DNA of 64,000 bases from Herbidospora sakaeratensis (lineage in GTDB: Bacteria > Actinomycetota > Actinomycetes > Streptosporangiales > Streptosporangiaceae), in contig NZ_BBXC01000025.1 in the NCBI RefSeq assembly GCF_001570525.1, forward strand, positions 37,894 to 101,893, given 5' to 3'. The first letter of the stretch is position 1. Each line of letters begins with the position of its first letter. Positions 44,577 through 54,916 of the stretch are shown here, piece after piece. A program made the position numbers and the translations under genes. Below the pieces are notes generated by a model. That model searched no databases and was not told where the DNA came from. It was given only the letters and a program-made list of their open reading frames with translations.

Positions 44577-45059
44577 GTGCACGTCCGCCTCGCCACCGCC
44601 GCCGACCGGCCCACGGTCGAGAATCTCTGGCTCATGTTCCGCCACGACCTGTCCGAGTTCGTCGGCGTCGTGCCCAATCCCGACGGCGCCTTCCGCAGTG
44701 AACGTGTGCACGCCGCCTTCACCGACCCCGACTGGGCGCCCTACCTGATCGAGCGAGAACGGGCCCCGCTCGGCTTCGCCTTCGTCCGGGCCCTGAACGC
44801 CCCGACCAGGGTGCTGAACAGCTTCTTCGTCGTGCGCGCGGCCCGCCGTTCGGGCATCGGTCTGCGGGCCGTCCTGGACGTCGTCTCCCGCCACCCGGGC
44901 GCCTGGGACGTCGCCTTCCAGGACGTCAACCTGCCCGCCGTCGCCTTCTGGCGGCGGGCCGCCGCGACGGTCGCCGGGCCCGCCTGGACGGAGGAACGGC
45001 GGCCGGTGCCGGGGCGGCCCGACCTGCCGCCCGACACCTGGATCTCGTTCACGGCCTAG
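44577..45059 (+). CDS. GNAT-family N-acetyltransferase
   Basis: 160 residues from GTG 44577, chosen for the AGGAG five bases upstream; ATG 44559 abuts the terminator T-tract and is less likely. GNAT pattern: VRLATAADRPTVENLW at the N-terminus and the acetyl-CoA loop VVRAARRSGIGLRAVLDVV. The target is unknown. It ends in a CTAG overlap with the convergent cation transporter. Confidence 0.82.
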   Translation: MHVRLATAADRPTVENLWLMFRHDLSEFVGVVPNPDGAFRSERVHAAFTDPDWAPYLIERERAPLGFAFVRALNAPTRVLNSFFVVRAARRSGIGLRAVLDVVSRHPGAWDVAFQDVNLPAVAFWRRAAATVAGPAWTEERRPVPGRPDLPPDTWISFTA

Positions 45060-45655
45060 CTCGCGCAGCAGCCGCAGGCGTCGCCGCGCCAGGCGTCGCG
45101 CCCCTCCTTCACCGCCACGGCGGCGATGACCAGGGCGGCCAGCGGGTCGGCCCACGTCCAGCCGAAGAGGCTGTTGAGCGCCAGGCCCACCAGCAGGACG
45201 GCCGACAGGTAGGTGCACAACAGGGTCTGCTTGGAGTCGGCCAGGGCGCTGGCCGAACCGATCTCCCTGGCCGCGCGGCGTTGCGCGTACGACAACACCG
45301 GCATGACGACCAGGGACACGGCCGCCAGCACCAGGCCCACGGTCGAGTGGTCGGCCTCGCCCGCGCCCAGCAGCGCCCGGATGGCGTCGAAGGCGACGTA
45401 GGCGGCCAGGGCGAAGAACGACACCGCGATGACCCGTAACGCGGTCTTCTCGCGCCGCTCGTGGTCGGCCGAGGAGAACTGCCACGCCACCGCGGTGGCC
45501 GAGGCGACCTCCACGACCGAGTCGAGGCCGAAGCCGATGAGCGCCGCCGAGGAGGCGACGGTCCCGGCGGTGAGCGCGACCCCGGCCTCGACGACGTTGT
45601 AGGTGATCGTGGCCCCGACCAGCCACCGGATCCGGCGGACCGCGACGGCCGTCAT
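45056..45655 (-). CDS. CDF-type cation efflux protein
   Basis: A 199-residue membrane protein with about six hydrophobic segments (VVEAGVALTAGTVASSAALI; FGLDSVVEVASATAVAW; VSFFALAAYVAFDAI; VSLVVMPVLSYAQRR; SAVLLVGLALNSLFGW; ADPLAALVIAAVAV). The GFGLDS and ADPL motifs are the metal-binding aspartate segments of cation diffusion facilitators. It lacks the usual cytoplasmic domain and ends in Cys-rich CGCCAS. Its ATG overlaps the ArsR stop by 4 bases, so it is co-expressed with that metal sensor. Confidence 0.88.
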   Translation of the reverse strand: MTAVAVRRIRWLVGATITYNVVEAGVALTAGTVASSAALIGFGLDSVVEVASATAVAWQFSSADHERREKTALRVIAVSFFALAAYVAFDAIRALLGAGEADHSTVGLVLAAVSLVVMPVLSYAQRRAAREIGSASALADSKQTLLCTYLSAVLLVGLALNSLFGWTWADPLAALVIAAVAVKEGRDAWRGDACGCCAS

Positions 45656-45993
45656 GACGGCCGCAACACGATCTCGTGGCCGGTGGCCTGGAGCAGCTGC
45701 TCGGCCGAGGCCAGCAGGTCCATCAGCTCGGGGCGGGTGAGCGCGTAGAAGGACTGCCGCCCCTCGGTCCGGAAGTCGACCAGCCCGCAGCCGCGCAGGC
45801 ACGCCAGGTGCTTCGACACGGTCGACTGGGCCAGGCCCAGTTCCCCGGTCAGGTCGACCACCCGGGCCTCGCCGCCGGCGAGCCGCCGCACGATGCGCAG
45901 CCGCGTCTCGTCGGCGAGCGAGTGGAAGAGCGCGGCGGCGGGGGTGACGCCGGACGCGATGTCGGCACTGACACAACGACTATCGATCGCCAT
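45652..45993 (-). CDS. ArsR/SmtB metal-sensing repressor (CmtR-like)
   Basis: 113 residues from ATG 45993. Winged helix with FHSLADETRLRIVRRLAGGE and LAQSTVSKHLACLRGCGLV. The Cys-x3-Cys in the recognition helix (CLRGC) matches the Cd/Pb-sensing CmtR subgroup. Partner of the downstream CDF transporter, with which it overlaps by ATGA. The start codon lies inside its own palindromic operator. Confidence 0.9.
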   Translation of the reverse strand: MAIDSRCVSADIASGVTPAAALFHSLADETRLRIVRRLAGGEARVVDLTGELGLAQSTVSKHLACLRGCGLVDFRTEGRQSFYALTRPELMDLLASAEQLLQATGHEIVLRPS

Positions 45994-46006
45994 ATGGCGA
46001 TGATAG
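45980..46006. promoter_or_regulatory. ArsR/CmtR-like operator
   Basis: A perfect 16-bp palindrome, ATCGCCATATGGCGAT (45986-46001), extended by CTATC/GATAG arms. It covers the ATG of the ArsR gene, so bound repressor would block a leaderless or near-leaderless promoter. Confidence 0.7.
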
Positions 46007-46019
46007 CCCGCTTCGTCGA

Positions 46020-47102
46020 TCAGAGCAGGACGATCTGCCGGAGCACTTCGCCGCCCCTCAGCGCCGTCACCGCGTCGTTGAGGTCGGTCAGCTGGATGCG
46101 GGAGCTGATCATGCTCTCCAGGTCGAGCTTGCCCGCCTTGTAGAGCCCCGCGAAGAACGGGAAGTCGCGGCGGACGTCGCTGCCCCCGTACAGGGAACTG
46201 AGGAGGTTCTTGCCGTCGAACAGGAGGCTGAAGGCGTTGAAGGGGACCATGTCGTCCATCGCGCCGGCGCCCACCACGATCACGTCGCCGCCGCGGCGGG
46301 TGGCCTGCCAGGCGGTCATGATGGCCTGGGACTTGCCGACGACCTCGAAGCCGTAGTCGAAGCCCTGGCCGCCGGTGAGCGTGCCGATGGCGTCCATGAG
46401 CTGGTCGGGGGTGCAGGCGTGGGTGGCGCCGACCTTCTTGGCCAGTTCGTGCTTCGACTCCAAGGGGTCGATCGCCAGGATCGTGGTCGCGCCGGAGATG
46501 CGGGCGCCCTGGATCACCGACAGGCCCACGCCGCCGCAGCCGACGACGGCCACCGACGTGCCGGGGCGGACCTTGGCGGTGTTCAGCGCGGCCCCGACGC
46601 CCGTGGTGATGCCGCAGCCGATCAGGGCCGCCATCTCGAACGGGACGTCGGCGTCGACCTTGATCGCGCCGCCGGCGGGCACCACGATCTCCTCGGCCCA
46701 GGTGCCGCAGCCGGCCATGCCGAAGGCGGGCTTGTCGCCGTCGAACTTGAAGGCGGGCTCGGTGAAGCCGCGCACGACCGAGGTCATGCACAGGTGCGGC
46801 TGGCCGTGGGAGCAACTGGGGCACGACCCGCAGGCCGGGGTCCAGTTGATGATCACGTGGTCACCGGGCGCGACGCTCGTCACGTGGTCGCCGACCTCGA
46901 CGACCTCGCCGGCCCCCTCGTGGCCCGGCACCAGGGGCGCGGGCTGGGGGAGCACCCCCGAGATGGCCGACAGGTCGGAGTGGCAGACGCCGGTCGCCCT
47001 GATCCGGACCCGGACGTCCGACGGGCCGACCGGGATGAGGGTCAGGTCGTCGCGGATGTCGAGCTTGTCCGCGCCGATGGTGTGCAGCAGAGCGCCGCGC
47101 AT
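46020..47102 (-). CDS. Zinc-dependent alcohol dehydrogenase
   Basis: A 360-residue long-chain zinc ADH of class III/NDMA-dependent type. Catalytic zinc ligands in GVCHSDL and PGHEGAGEV; structural zinc cysteines in CGSCPSCSHGQPHLC; Rossmann motif VVGCGGVGLSVIQG. ATG 47102 has GGAGG upstream. Third gene behind a KstR-type box, after an oxidase-like protein and a ferredoxin, so it probably oxidises a hydroxylated lipid or steroid intermediate. Confidence 0.92.
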   Translation of the reverse strand: MRGALLHTIGADKLDIRDDLTLIPVGPSDVRVRIRATGVCHSDLSAISGVLPQPAPLVPGHEGAGEVVEVGDHVTSVAPGDHVIINWTPACGSCPSCSHGQPHLCMTSVVRGFTEPAFKFDGDKPAFGMAGCGTWAEEIVVPAGGAIKVDADVPFEMAALIGCGITTGVGAALNTAKVRPGTSVAVVGCGGVGLSVIQGARISGATTILAIDPLESKHELAKKVGATHACTPDQLMDAIGTLTGGQGFDYGFEVVGKSQAIMTAWQATRRGGDVIVVGAGAMDDMVPFNAFSLLFDGKNLLSSLYGGSDVRRDFPFFAGLYKAGKLDLESMISSRIQLTDLNDAVTALRGGEVLRQIVLL

Positions 47103-47120
47103 GGGAACCTCCGGTGGTTT

Positions 47121-47317
47121 TTACTCTTCTTCGAGCGAAAGTGCCGCCTTCGGGCATGACCGGACCGCGTGCCTGACCCGGTCGATCATCTCGGCGGGGG
47201 GGTCTTCCAGCAGAACGTGCAGGTTGTCGTCGTCGTCGAGGTCGAACACCTCGGGGGCCAGGCCCACGCAGACCCCGTTGGCCTCACAGACGAGGTAGTC
47301 GACAATGACCTTCGGCA

Positions 47318-47318
<1 letters not shown>
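47121..47318 (-). CDS. [3Fe-4S]-type ferredoxin
   Basis: A 65-residue acidic ferredoxin. Three cluster cysteines are visible (VCEANGVC and SCPKAAL), the pattern of 3Fe-4S ferredoxins that feed cytochromes P450. ATG 47318 overlaps the upstream stop (TGATG). The natural partner is the P450 at 53557-54759, which has the same operator upstream. Confidence 0.92.
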
Positions 47319-49497
<2,179 letters not shown>

Positions 49498-49501
<4 letters not shown>

Positions 49502-50211
49502 GCGGGCTTCCGGGCGTAGAGGACCACGCTCTTGCCGATCACCGGGTTGAGGATCTGCTCGGCGATCCGGGTGACGGCGGGGCGCTTCATGATGTCCCAC
49601 ACCAGCAGCTCGTGGTAGGCCTTGGCGATCGGGTGGTCGTTGTTGTCGACCCCGACGGCGCACTTGATCCACCAGTAGGGCGTGTGCAGCCCGTGGGCGT
49701 GGTGGTGGTCGCCGATCTCCAGGCCCGACGACTTGAGCTTGGCCGACAACTCGGCCAGCGTGTAGATCCGGATGTGGCCGCCGGGGGCCGTGTGGTAGGC
49801 CTCGGAGAGCGCCCAGCAGACCCGCTCGGGCAGGAAGGCCGGCACGGTCACGGCCAGCAGCCCGCCGGGCTTCAGCACCCGGACGATCTCCTGCATCGCC
49901 GCCATGTCTTCGGGGATGTGCTCCAGCACCTCCGAGGCGATCACCCGGTCGAACGACGCGTCGGGGAAGGGCATGTCGAGCGCGGTGCCGACCACGGTCT
50001 CGGCGGTCGCGCCGTAGGGGACCTCGCCCTCCTTGTCCATGGCCGCGAACATCGCCGCCACCGACTCCATCTCGGCCGGGTCGAGGTCGAAGGCGACCAC
50101 GTCGGCGCCCCGGCGCAGCACCTCGAAGGCGTGCCTGCCGCCACCGGCGCCCAGGTCGAGCACACGGTCTCCGGGCCCGACGGGCAGCCGGGCGAAATCG
50201 ACGGTCAGCAT
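49498..50211 (-). CDS. Class I SAM-dependent methyltransferase
   Basis: 237 residues. Motif I VLDLGAGGGRHAFEVLRRG; acidic loop VVAFDLDP; post-I FDRVIASEVLEHI; LKPGGLLAVTVPAFLPE. A methyltransferase of the Methyltransf_11 type. It lies between the GT4 and prenyltransferase-like genes and is coupled to the latter by ATGA, which implies action on the same product. Confidence 0.9.
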
Positions 50212-50231
50212 CTCTCGGGGAACCCTTCGGG

Positions 50232-51458
50232 TCAGCGCGCGGCGATGGCCTCGCGGTAGGCCTCAACGGTCTTGCGCGCCACGACGGGCCACGCGTAACG
50301 CTCCATGACGCGGTCGAAGCCGCGCTTGCCGTACTCCTCCCGCAGGTCGGGGGAGTCGATCAGGCGGCGCAACGTGGCGGCCAGCTCCTCGGGGTCGCCC
50401 GGGGCGACCTGGACCGCGGCGTCGCCCACCACTTCGGGCAGGGCGCCGGTCCGGGACGCGATCAGCGGGGTCCCGCAGGCCATGTGCTCCACGGCGGGGA
50501 GCGAGAAGCCCTCGTACAGGGACGGGACCACGGAGATCTCGGAGGTGGCGATCAGCTCGCCGAGCTCGTCGTCGGAGATGCCGTGGACGAACCGCACCCG
50601 GTCGTGCAGCGAGAGCTCTGCCACGAGCTGTTCGGTCGGGCCGCCGGGGGTCGGCTTGCTGACGACGGTCAGGTTCACGTCGCGTTCGGTGGAGAGCTTG
50701 GCGACCGCGCGCAGGAGCGTCGCGACCCCCTTCATAGGGGAGTCGGCGCTGGCCACCGCCACGATCGAGCCCTTGCGCTTGGGCAGCTCGGGGCGGGGGT
50801 GGAAGAACCGGGTGTCCACGCCGAGCGGGATCAGGCGCAGGTTCGACTGCGGCACGCGGAAGTCGCGGTGGATGTCGGCCACCGACGACTCGCTGACGGT
50901 CAGGATCGGCTTGAGCCGCGCGGCGACGTAGGCCTGCATGCGGACGAAGCCGTACCAGCGCCGTTTGGAGACCTTCATCCAGCCCTCGGCGGCGGCCAGT
51001 TCGATCCGCCGGTCGACGCTGATGGGGTGGTGGATCGTGCCCACCACCGGGAAGTGCTTCTGGATGCCCAGCACGCCGTATCCGAGCGTCTGGTTGTCCT
51101 GGACGACGTCGAAGTCGCCGATCCGCTCCTTGAGCGCCCGGTAGGCCCGGAGGCTGAAGGTCAGCGGCTCGGGGAAGCCGGCCGTCCACATCGTGCCGAC
51201 TTCGAGGAGGTCGATCCAGTCGCGGTATTCGCCCAGCTTGGGAGTGCGAAAAGGGTCTTCGTCCCGGTAGAGGTCGAGGCTCGGGACCTTGTTCAGGATC
51301 ACGCCCTCGTCGAGCTCCGGATAGGGCTGACCAGAGAACACCTCGACGTGGTGACCCATCGCCACGAGCTCGCGGGTGATGTGGCGGAGATACACCCCCT
51401 GACCGCCGCAGGTGGGTTTGCTGCGATAGGACAGCAGTGCGACGCGCAGCCTCTCCAC
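50232..51458 (-). CDS. GT4-family glycosyltransferase
   Basis: 408 residues from GTG 51458. GT-B fold: N-terminal LSYRSKPTCGGQGVYLRHI (acceptor loop), LIPLGVDTRFF, and the C-terminal nucleotide-sugar motif EISVVPSLYEGFSLPAVEHMACGTPLIAS. It probably uses an NDP- or GDP-sugar; the divergent GDP-mannose dehydratase suggests a GDP-6-deoxysugar. First gene of the glycan operon. Confidence 0.92.
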   Translation of the reverse strand: MERLRVALLSYRSKPTCGGQGVYLRHITRELVAMGHHVEVFSGQPYPELDEGVILNKVPSLDLYRDEDPFRTPKLGEYRDWIDLLEVGTMWTAGFPEPLTFSLRAYRALKERIGDFDVVQDNQTLGYGVLGIQKHFPVVGTIHHPISVDRRIELAAAEGWMKVSKRRWYGFVRMQAYVAARLKPILTVSESSVADIHRDFRVPQSNLRLIPLGVDTRFFHPRPELPKRKGSIVAVASADSPMKGVATLLRAVAKLSTERDVNLTVVSKPTPGGPTEQLVAELSLHDRVRFVHGISDDELGELIATSEISVVPSLYEGFSLPAVEHMACGTPLIASRTGALPEVVGDAAVQVAPGDPEELAATLRRLIDSPDLREEYGKRGFDRVMERYAWPVVARKTVEAYREAIAAR

Positions 51459-51532
51459 CCCGAAGCACCCCTTTCCGCCCCTGTAGGGGCACCTGAGATG
51501 ACCTTAGCCTAGGCGGGTGGAATGCCGTTCGG

Positions 51533-51546
51533 TGGAACGTGTTCTA
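51533..51546. promoter_or_regulatory. KstR-type operator 2
   Basis: TGGAACGTGTTCTA, identical to the boxes at 47780 and 54795 over GGTGGAACGTGTTCTA. Unusually, it lies between two glycan genes (GT4 and GDP-mannose dehydratase), not steroid genes. Confidence 0.6.
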
Positions 51547-51611
51547 CGAATGCGGCCCGGTCAGGGCCTTCGGGGTACATTCGCCTACAAAGTTCGCGTA
51601 CGGAGGAGGAC

Positions 51612-52607
51612 GTGTTGGCCAGACGCGCGTTGATCACGGGCATCACCGGTCAGGACGGCTCCTATCTCGCCGAACACCTGCTCGCCGAGGGCTACGAGGT
51701 GTGGGGGCTGGTCCGCGGCCAGTCGAACCCGCGCGTCGCCCGGCTGCCGAAGAACATCCACCTGGTCCGGGGCGACCTGCTCGACCAGGGGTCGCTCATC
51801 TCGGCCGTCGAGAAGGTCCGGCCCGACGAGGTCTACAACCTGGGCGCCATCTCGTTCGTGCCCATGTCGTGGGAGCAGGCCGAACTGACCGCCGAGGTCA
51901 CCGGCATGGGCGTGCTGCGCATGCTGGAGGCGATCCGCGTCTGCTCCTCGCGCGGCGGCGAGATCCGCTTCTACCAGGCGTCGTCGTCGGAGATGTTCGG
52001 CCAGGTCCGCGAGACCCCGCAGACCGAGGTCACGCCCTTCCACCCGCGCTCGCCCTACGGCGTGGCCAAGGCCTACGGCCACTTCCTCACCCAGAACTAC
52101 CGCGAGTCCTACGGCATGTACGCCGTCTCCGGCATCCTGTTCAACCACGAGTCGCCCCGCCGGGGAGCCGAGTTCGTCACCCGCAAGGTGTCGCTCGGCG
52201 TGGCCCGCATCAAACTGGGCCTGGCCACCGAGCTGCGCCTCGGCAACCTGGAGGCCCGCCGCGACTGGGGCTTCGCGGGCGACTACGTCCGGGCTATGCA
52301 CCTGATGCTCCAGGCCGCCAAGCCGGAGGACTACGTCATCGGCACCGGCCGCACCCAGTCGGTGCGCGAACTCGTCGAGGCGGCCTTCGCGGCGGCCGGC
52401 CTCGACTGGGAACGCTACGTCGTCGCCGACCAGACGCTGCACCGCCCGGCCGAGGTCGACCTGCTCTGCGCCGACCCGAAGAAGGCCCGCACCCAGCTCG
52501 GCTGGGAGCCGACGGTGCCGTTCGAAGAGCTGATCGCGATGATGGTCGAGTCGGACCTCCGCCTCCTGAGCGAAGGCGGCGACCCCCAAGACTCCTCCTG
52601 GCCGTGA
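51612..52607 (+). CDS. gmd: GDP-mannose 4,6-dehydratase
   Basis: 331 residues from GTG 51612 with GGAGGAGG upstream. SDR-extended fold: NAD motif ALITGITGQDGSYLAEHLL, catalytic YxxxK in SPYGVAKAYGHF, SSSEMFG, and the nucleotide-sugar segment GILFNHESPRRG with RDWGFAGDYVRAM. Makes GDP-4-keto-6-deoxymannose, the precursor of GDP-fucose or GDP-rhamnose-type sugars for the adjacent glycosyltransferase. Confidence 0.93.
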   Translation: MLARRALITGITGQDGSYLAEHLLAEGYEVWGLVRGQSNPRVARLPKNIHLVRGDLLDQGSLISAVEKVRPDEVYNLGAISFVPMSWEQAELTAEVTGMGVLRMLEAIRVCSSRGGEIRFYQASSSEMFGQVRETPQTEVTPFHPRSPYGVAKAYGHFLTQNYRESYGMYAVSGILFNHESPRRGAEFVTRKVSLGVARIKLGLATELRLGNLEARRDWGFAGDYVRAMHLMLQAAKPEDYVIGTGRTQSVRELVEAAFAAAGLDWERYVVADQTLHRPAEVDLLCADPKKARTQLGWEPTVPFEELIAMMVESDLRLLSEGGDPQDSSWP

Positions 52608-52626
52608 GGCGGCCGCGCGTGTCTTT

Positions 52627-52725
52627 GGCCGCGCCTCCGGCGCGGCGGCTCGCTGTGTTGATGGCCGCGCCTCCGGCGCGGCGGCTCGCTGTGTTGATGG
52701 CCGCGCCTCCGGCGCGGCGGCTCGC
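52627..52725. repeat. 36-bp tandem repeat, 2.75 copies
   Basis: Copies at 52627-52662, 52663-52698 and partial 52699-52725. Each contains the stem CCGCGCC/GGCGCGG. Degenerate inverted copies lie at about 53483-53555. Confidence 0.9.
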
Positions 52726-52831
52726 CCGCTTCATGCCCGTGCCTTCCCTCGTCGCTCCGGTTCGCTTCGCTCTCCTGCGCTCCTCAGTCCAGGCACGGGC
52801 GCGGGCGAGCACGTCCCCCATACGACTCAGG
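52711..52831 (+). repeat. Left arm of 121-bp inverted repeat
   Basis: By hand alignment 118 of 121 positions match the reverse complement of 53362-53482. The arm is itself an imperfect palindrome (CTCGCCCGC...GCGGGCGAG outside, CCCGTGCCT...AGGCACGGG inside). Confidence 0.95.
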
Positions 52832-52892
52832 TTCTTGGCGTGCCGTAACGACTAATCGGGAACCGGGCACCGAAGATCGCTACTTTTTGTGC

Positions 52893-53345
52893 ATGGGAAA
52901 ACACGTTCTGTCGCTGATCGTGCTCGGTTCGGCGCTCTTGGCGCTGCCGACATCGCCGGCCCAGGCTCGGGCCTCCGGCTGCGGGCCCCAGCTCGAAGTG
53001 CGGAAGGGTGTCGCCAGTGTGGTGTGGCGGCTCTGCCTGGAAGACGGCAACTGGCCCCACGGCACCCTGACGGCCGACTGCCGGATCGCCGCGCCTTTCT
53101 GGACCGCCGTTCCCTGCTCGGTCAGGGGCAGGTTCGAGATCCAGCGGAACGGCAATCTTCTCGTGTCGGGGCCGTTCGGCGCGGCCAGCGACCCCAAGGG
53201 CCGCGTCGCCGTCGACCAGATCTTCACCTTCGCGTGCAAGGGCCAGGGCACCTACGCCTTCGCCGTCAAGGACGTCCTGTACTTCTCGCCGCTCCTCGGC
53301 GCCGTGGCCGTCCCCGACTCCTACACCACCCTCGCCGCCTGCTGA
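52893..53345 (+). CDS. Small secreted cysteine-containing protein (unknown family)
   Basis: 150 residues from ATG 52893. Signal peptide MGKHVLSLIVLGSALLALPT, cut near AQA; the mature part is about 122 residues with cysteines in GCGPQ, RLCLED, TADCR, VPCSV, FACKG and a C-terminal AAC, consistent with three disulfides. TACTTT (52881-52886) seven bases before the ATG would give a leaderless mRNA. No family recognised. It is enclosed by long inverted repeats. Confidence 0.8.
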   Translation: MGKHVLSLIVLGSALLALPTSPAQARASGCGPQLEVRKGVASVVWRLCLEDGNWPHGTLTADCRIAAPFWTAVPCSVRGRFEIQRNGNLLVSGPFGAASDPKGRVAVDQIFTFACKGQGTYAFAVKDVLYFSPLLGAVAVPDSYTTLAAC

Positions 53346-53361
53346 CCACGCCAGGCGCCTT

Positions 53362-53482
53362 CCCTCAGTCGTATGGGGGACTTGCTCGCCCGCGCCCGTG
53401 CCTGGACTGAGGAGCGCAGGAGAGCGAAGCGAACCGGAGCGACGAGGGAAGGCACGGGCATGAGGCGGGCGAGCCGCCGCGC
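53362..53482 (-). repeat. Right arm of 121-bp inverted repeat
   Basis: Inverted copy of 52711-52831 with three mismatches; followed to about 53555 by degenerate inverted copies of the 36-bp repeat, so the whole arrangement is mirror-symmetric around the small gene. Confidence 0.95.
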
Positions 53483-53556
53483 CGGAGGCGCGGCAGTAGA
53501 CACGCGAGCCGCCGCGCGGAGGCGCGGCAGTCAGACAGGCGCGGCCATCAACAGGG

Positions 53557-54759
53557 CTAGAGAGATACCGGCAGGTCCTTGATGCCGTTGATGAAGTAGG
53601 ACCTCAGGCGGCGGGCCTCGCCGGCCTGCTGGATCTTCGGGACGCGCTCCGACAGGACCTCGAACAGCACGCGGAGCTCCATCTTGGCGAGGTGGTTGCC
53701 GAGGCAGAAGTGGGCGCCGCCGCCGCCGAAGCCGAGCTGGGGGTTGGGGTCGCGGGTGACGTCGAAGACGTCCGGGTCGGCGAAGACCTCCTCGTCGCGG
53801 TTGGCGCCGGCGTAGAAGATGACGACCTTGTCGCCCTCCTTGATCTGCTGGCCGCGCAGCTCCATGTCCTGGGTGGCCGTGCGCTTGAACAGGTTGACGG
53901 GGGCCACCCACCGGACGATCTCGTCGGCCGCCGTCTTCGCCACCGACGGGTCGGCGACGAGTTTGGCCCACTCGCCGGGGTTCTCGAAGAGGGTCAGCAT
54001 GCCGCCCGAGGCCGCGTTGCGGGTGGTCTCGTTGCCGGCCACCACCAGGAGCAGCACGAACAGGTCGAACTCCTCGACGCTCAGCTCCTCGCCGTCGTCG
54101 CCGGGCTGGAGCAACTTGGTCACCAGGTCGTCGCGGGGGTCGTCGCGGCGGGCCTCGGCCAGCTGGTTGGCGTAGGCGTAGACCTCCATCGGGGCCATCT
54201 GGCCCTCTTCCGGGCTGGCCGAGTAGTCGGGGTCGTCCATGCCGATCATGCGGTTGGACCACTCGAAGAGCTTGGCCCGGTCTTCGACCGGCGCGCCGAG
54301 GAGCTCGCAGATGACGTACAGGGGAAGCGGCGCGGCGATGTCGCGGACGAAGTCGACGCTCGGCTTCGCCTTGGCCTCGTCGATGAGTTCGTGGCAGATG
54401 TCGCGGATGTGGTCTTCCAGCTTGGAGATGGCGCGCGGGGTGAAGCCGCGGTTGACCAGCGAGCGGCGGCGGGTGTGCTCCGGCGGGTCCTGGTTCAGCA
54501 TCATCAGCCGCTGGAGTTCGATCTCCGCCTCGCCCGGCTCCGGGAACAGCGCCAGCCGCCGGTGGGAGGAGAACAGGTCGCTGCGCCGCGACACGTGCAC
54601 CACGTCGGAGTGCTTGGTCAGCGCCCAGAAGGGCGGCCAGCCCTCCATCTGCCCGCCCTCGTGGCGGAACACCGGGGCGTTGGCCCGCAACCAGGCGAAC
54701 TGGTCGTGGGGGGCGCCGGAGGCCGCGTACCGATCCATGTCGACGAGGTCGATGTGCAT
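53557..54759 (-). CDS. Cytochrome P450, steroid-type (CYP125/CYP142-like)
   Basis: 400 residues. I-helix AGNETTRN (241-248), ExxR at Glu280-Arg283, heme-binding [13 protein letters not shown] with Cys352. The [13 protein letters not shown] stretch and the C-terminal [10 protein letters not shown] are typical of the cholesterol side-chain hydroxylase group CYP125/CYP142. The KstR-type box 36 bases upstream supports steroid control. Likely electron donor: the 3Fe-4S ferredoxin at 47121. Confidence 0.92.
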   Translation of the reverse strand: MHIDLVDMDRYAASGAPHDQFAWLRANAPVFRHEGGQMEGWPPFWALTKHSDVVHVSRRSDLFSSHRRLALFPEPGEAEIELQRLMMLNQDPPEHTRRRSLVNRGFTPRAISKLEDHIRDICHELIDEAKAKPSVDFVRDIAAPLPLYVICELLGAPVEDRAKLFEWSNRMIGMDDPDYSASPEEGQMAPMEVYAYANQLAEARRDDPRDDLVTKLLQPGDDGEELSVEEFDLFVLLLVVAGNETTRNAASGGMLTLFENPGEWAKLVADPSVAKTAADEIVRWVAPVNLFKRTATQDMELRGQQIKEGDKVVIFYAGANRDEEVFADPDVFDVTRDPNPQLGFGGGGAHFCLGNHLAKMELRVLFEVLSERVPKIQQAGEARRLRSYFINGIKDLPVSL

Positions 54760-54794
54760 CTGATCACCCGATCATCGTTGGGCGGAAGTGACGG

Positions 54795-54808
54795 TGGAAC
54801 GTGTTCTA
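54795..54808. promoter_or_regulatory. KstR-type operator 3
   Basis: TGGAACGTGTTCTA matches TNNAACNNGTTNNA, 36 bases upstream of the P450 start. Confidence 0.75.
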
Positions 54809-54835
54809 GCCAAGCATGTTTTCCGGCCTTACAGG

Positions 54836-54904
54836 TCATCCGATGTCTGAGCTTGACATGGAGGCAGGCGGGGCATCAGGCTTCCTCATGCAAACATCGG
54901 ATGT
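54836..54904. promoter_or_regulatory. GntR operators of the L-fucose operon
   Basis: TCATCCGATGTCT (54836-54848) and ACATCGGATGT (54894-54904) match the palindrome AGACATCCGATGTCT found beside the FCD-GntR gene at 62590. The second lies 12 bases before the operon's GTG start, where bound repressor would block initiation. Confidence 0.8.
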
Positions 54905-54916
54905 ATAGGGGGAGTC

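Noticed and set aside
44524..44748. ATG at 44524 as a leaderless gene start upstream of GNAT
   Set aside because: The frame is Pro/Ser/Cys-rich, runs through the terminator stem, and is out of frame with the recognisable acetyltransferase.
52711..53482. Insertion sequence with terminal inverted repeats
   Set aside because: The enclosed gene is a small secreted protein with no transposase features, and no target duplication could be recognised; kept only as a possible non-autonomous cassette.
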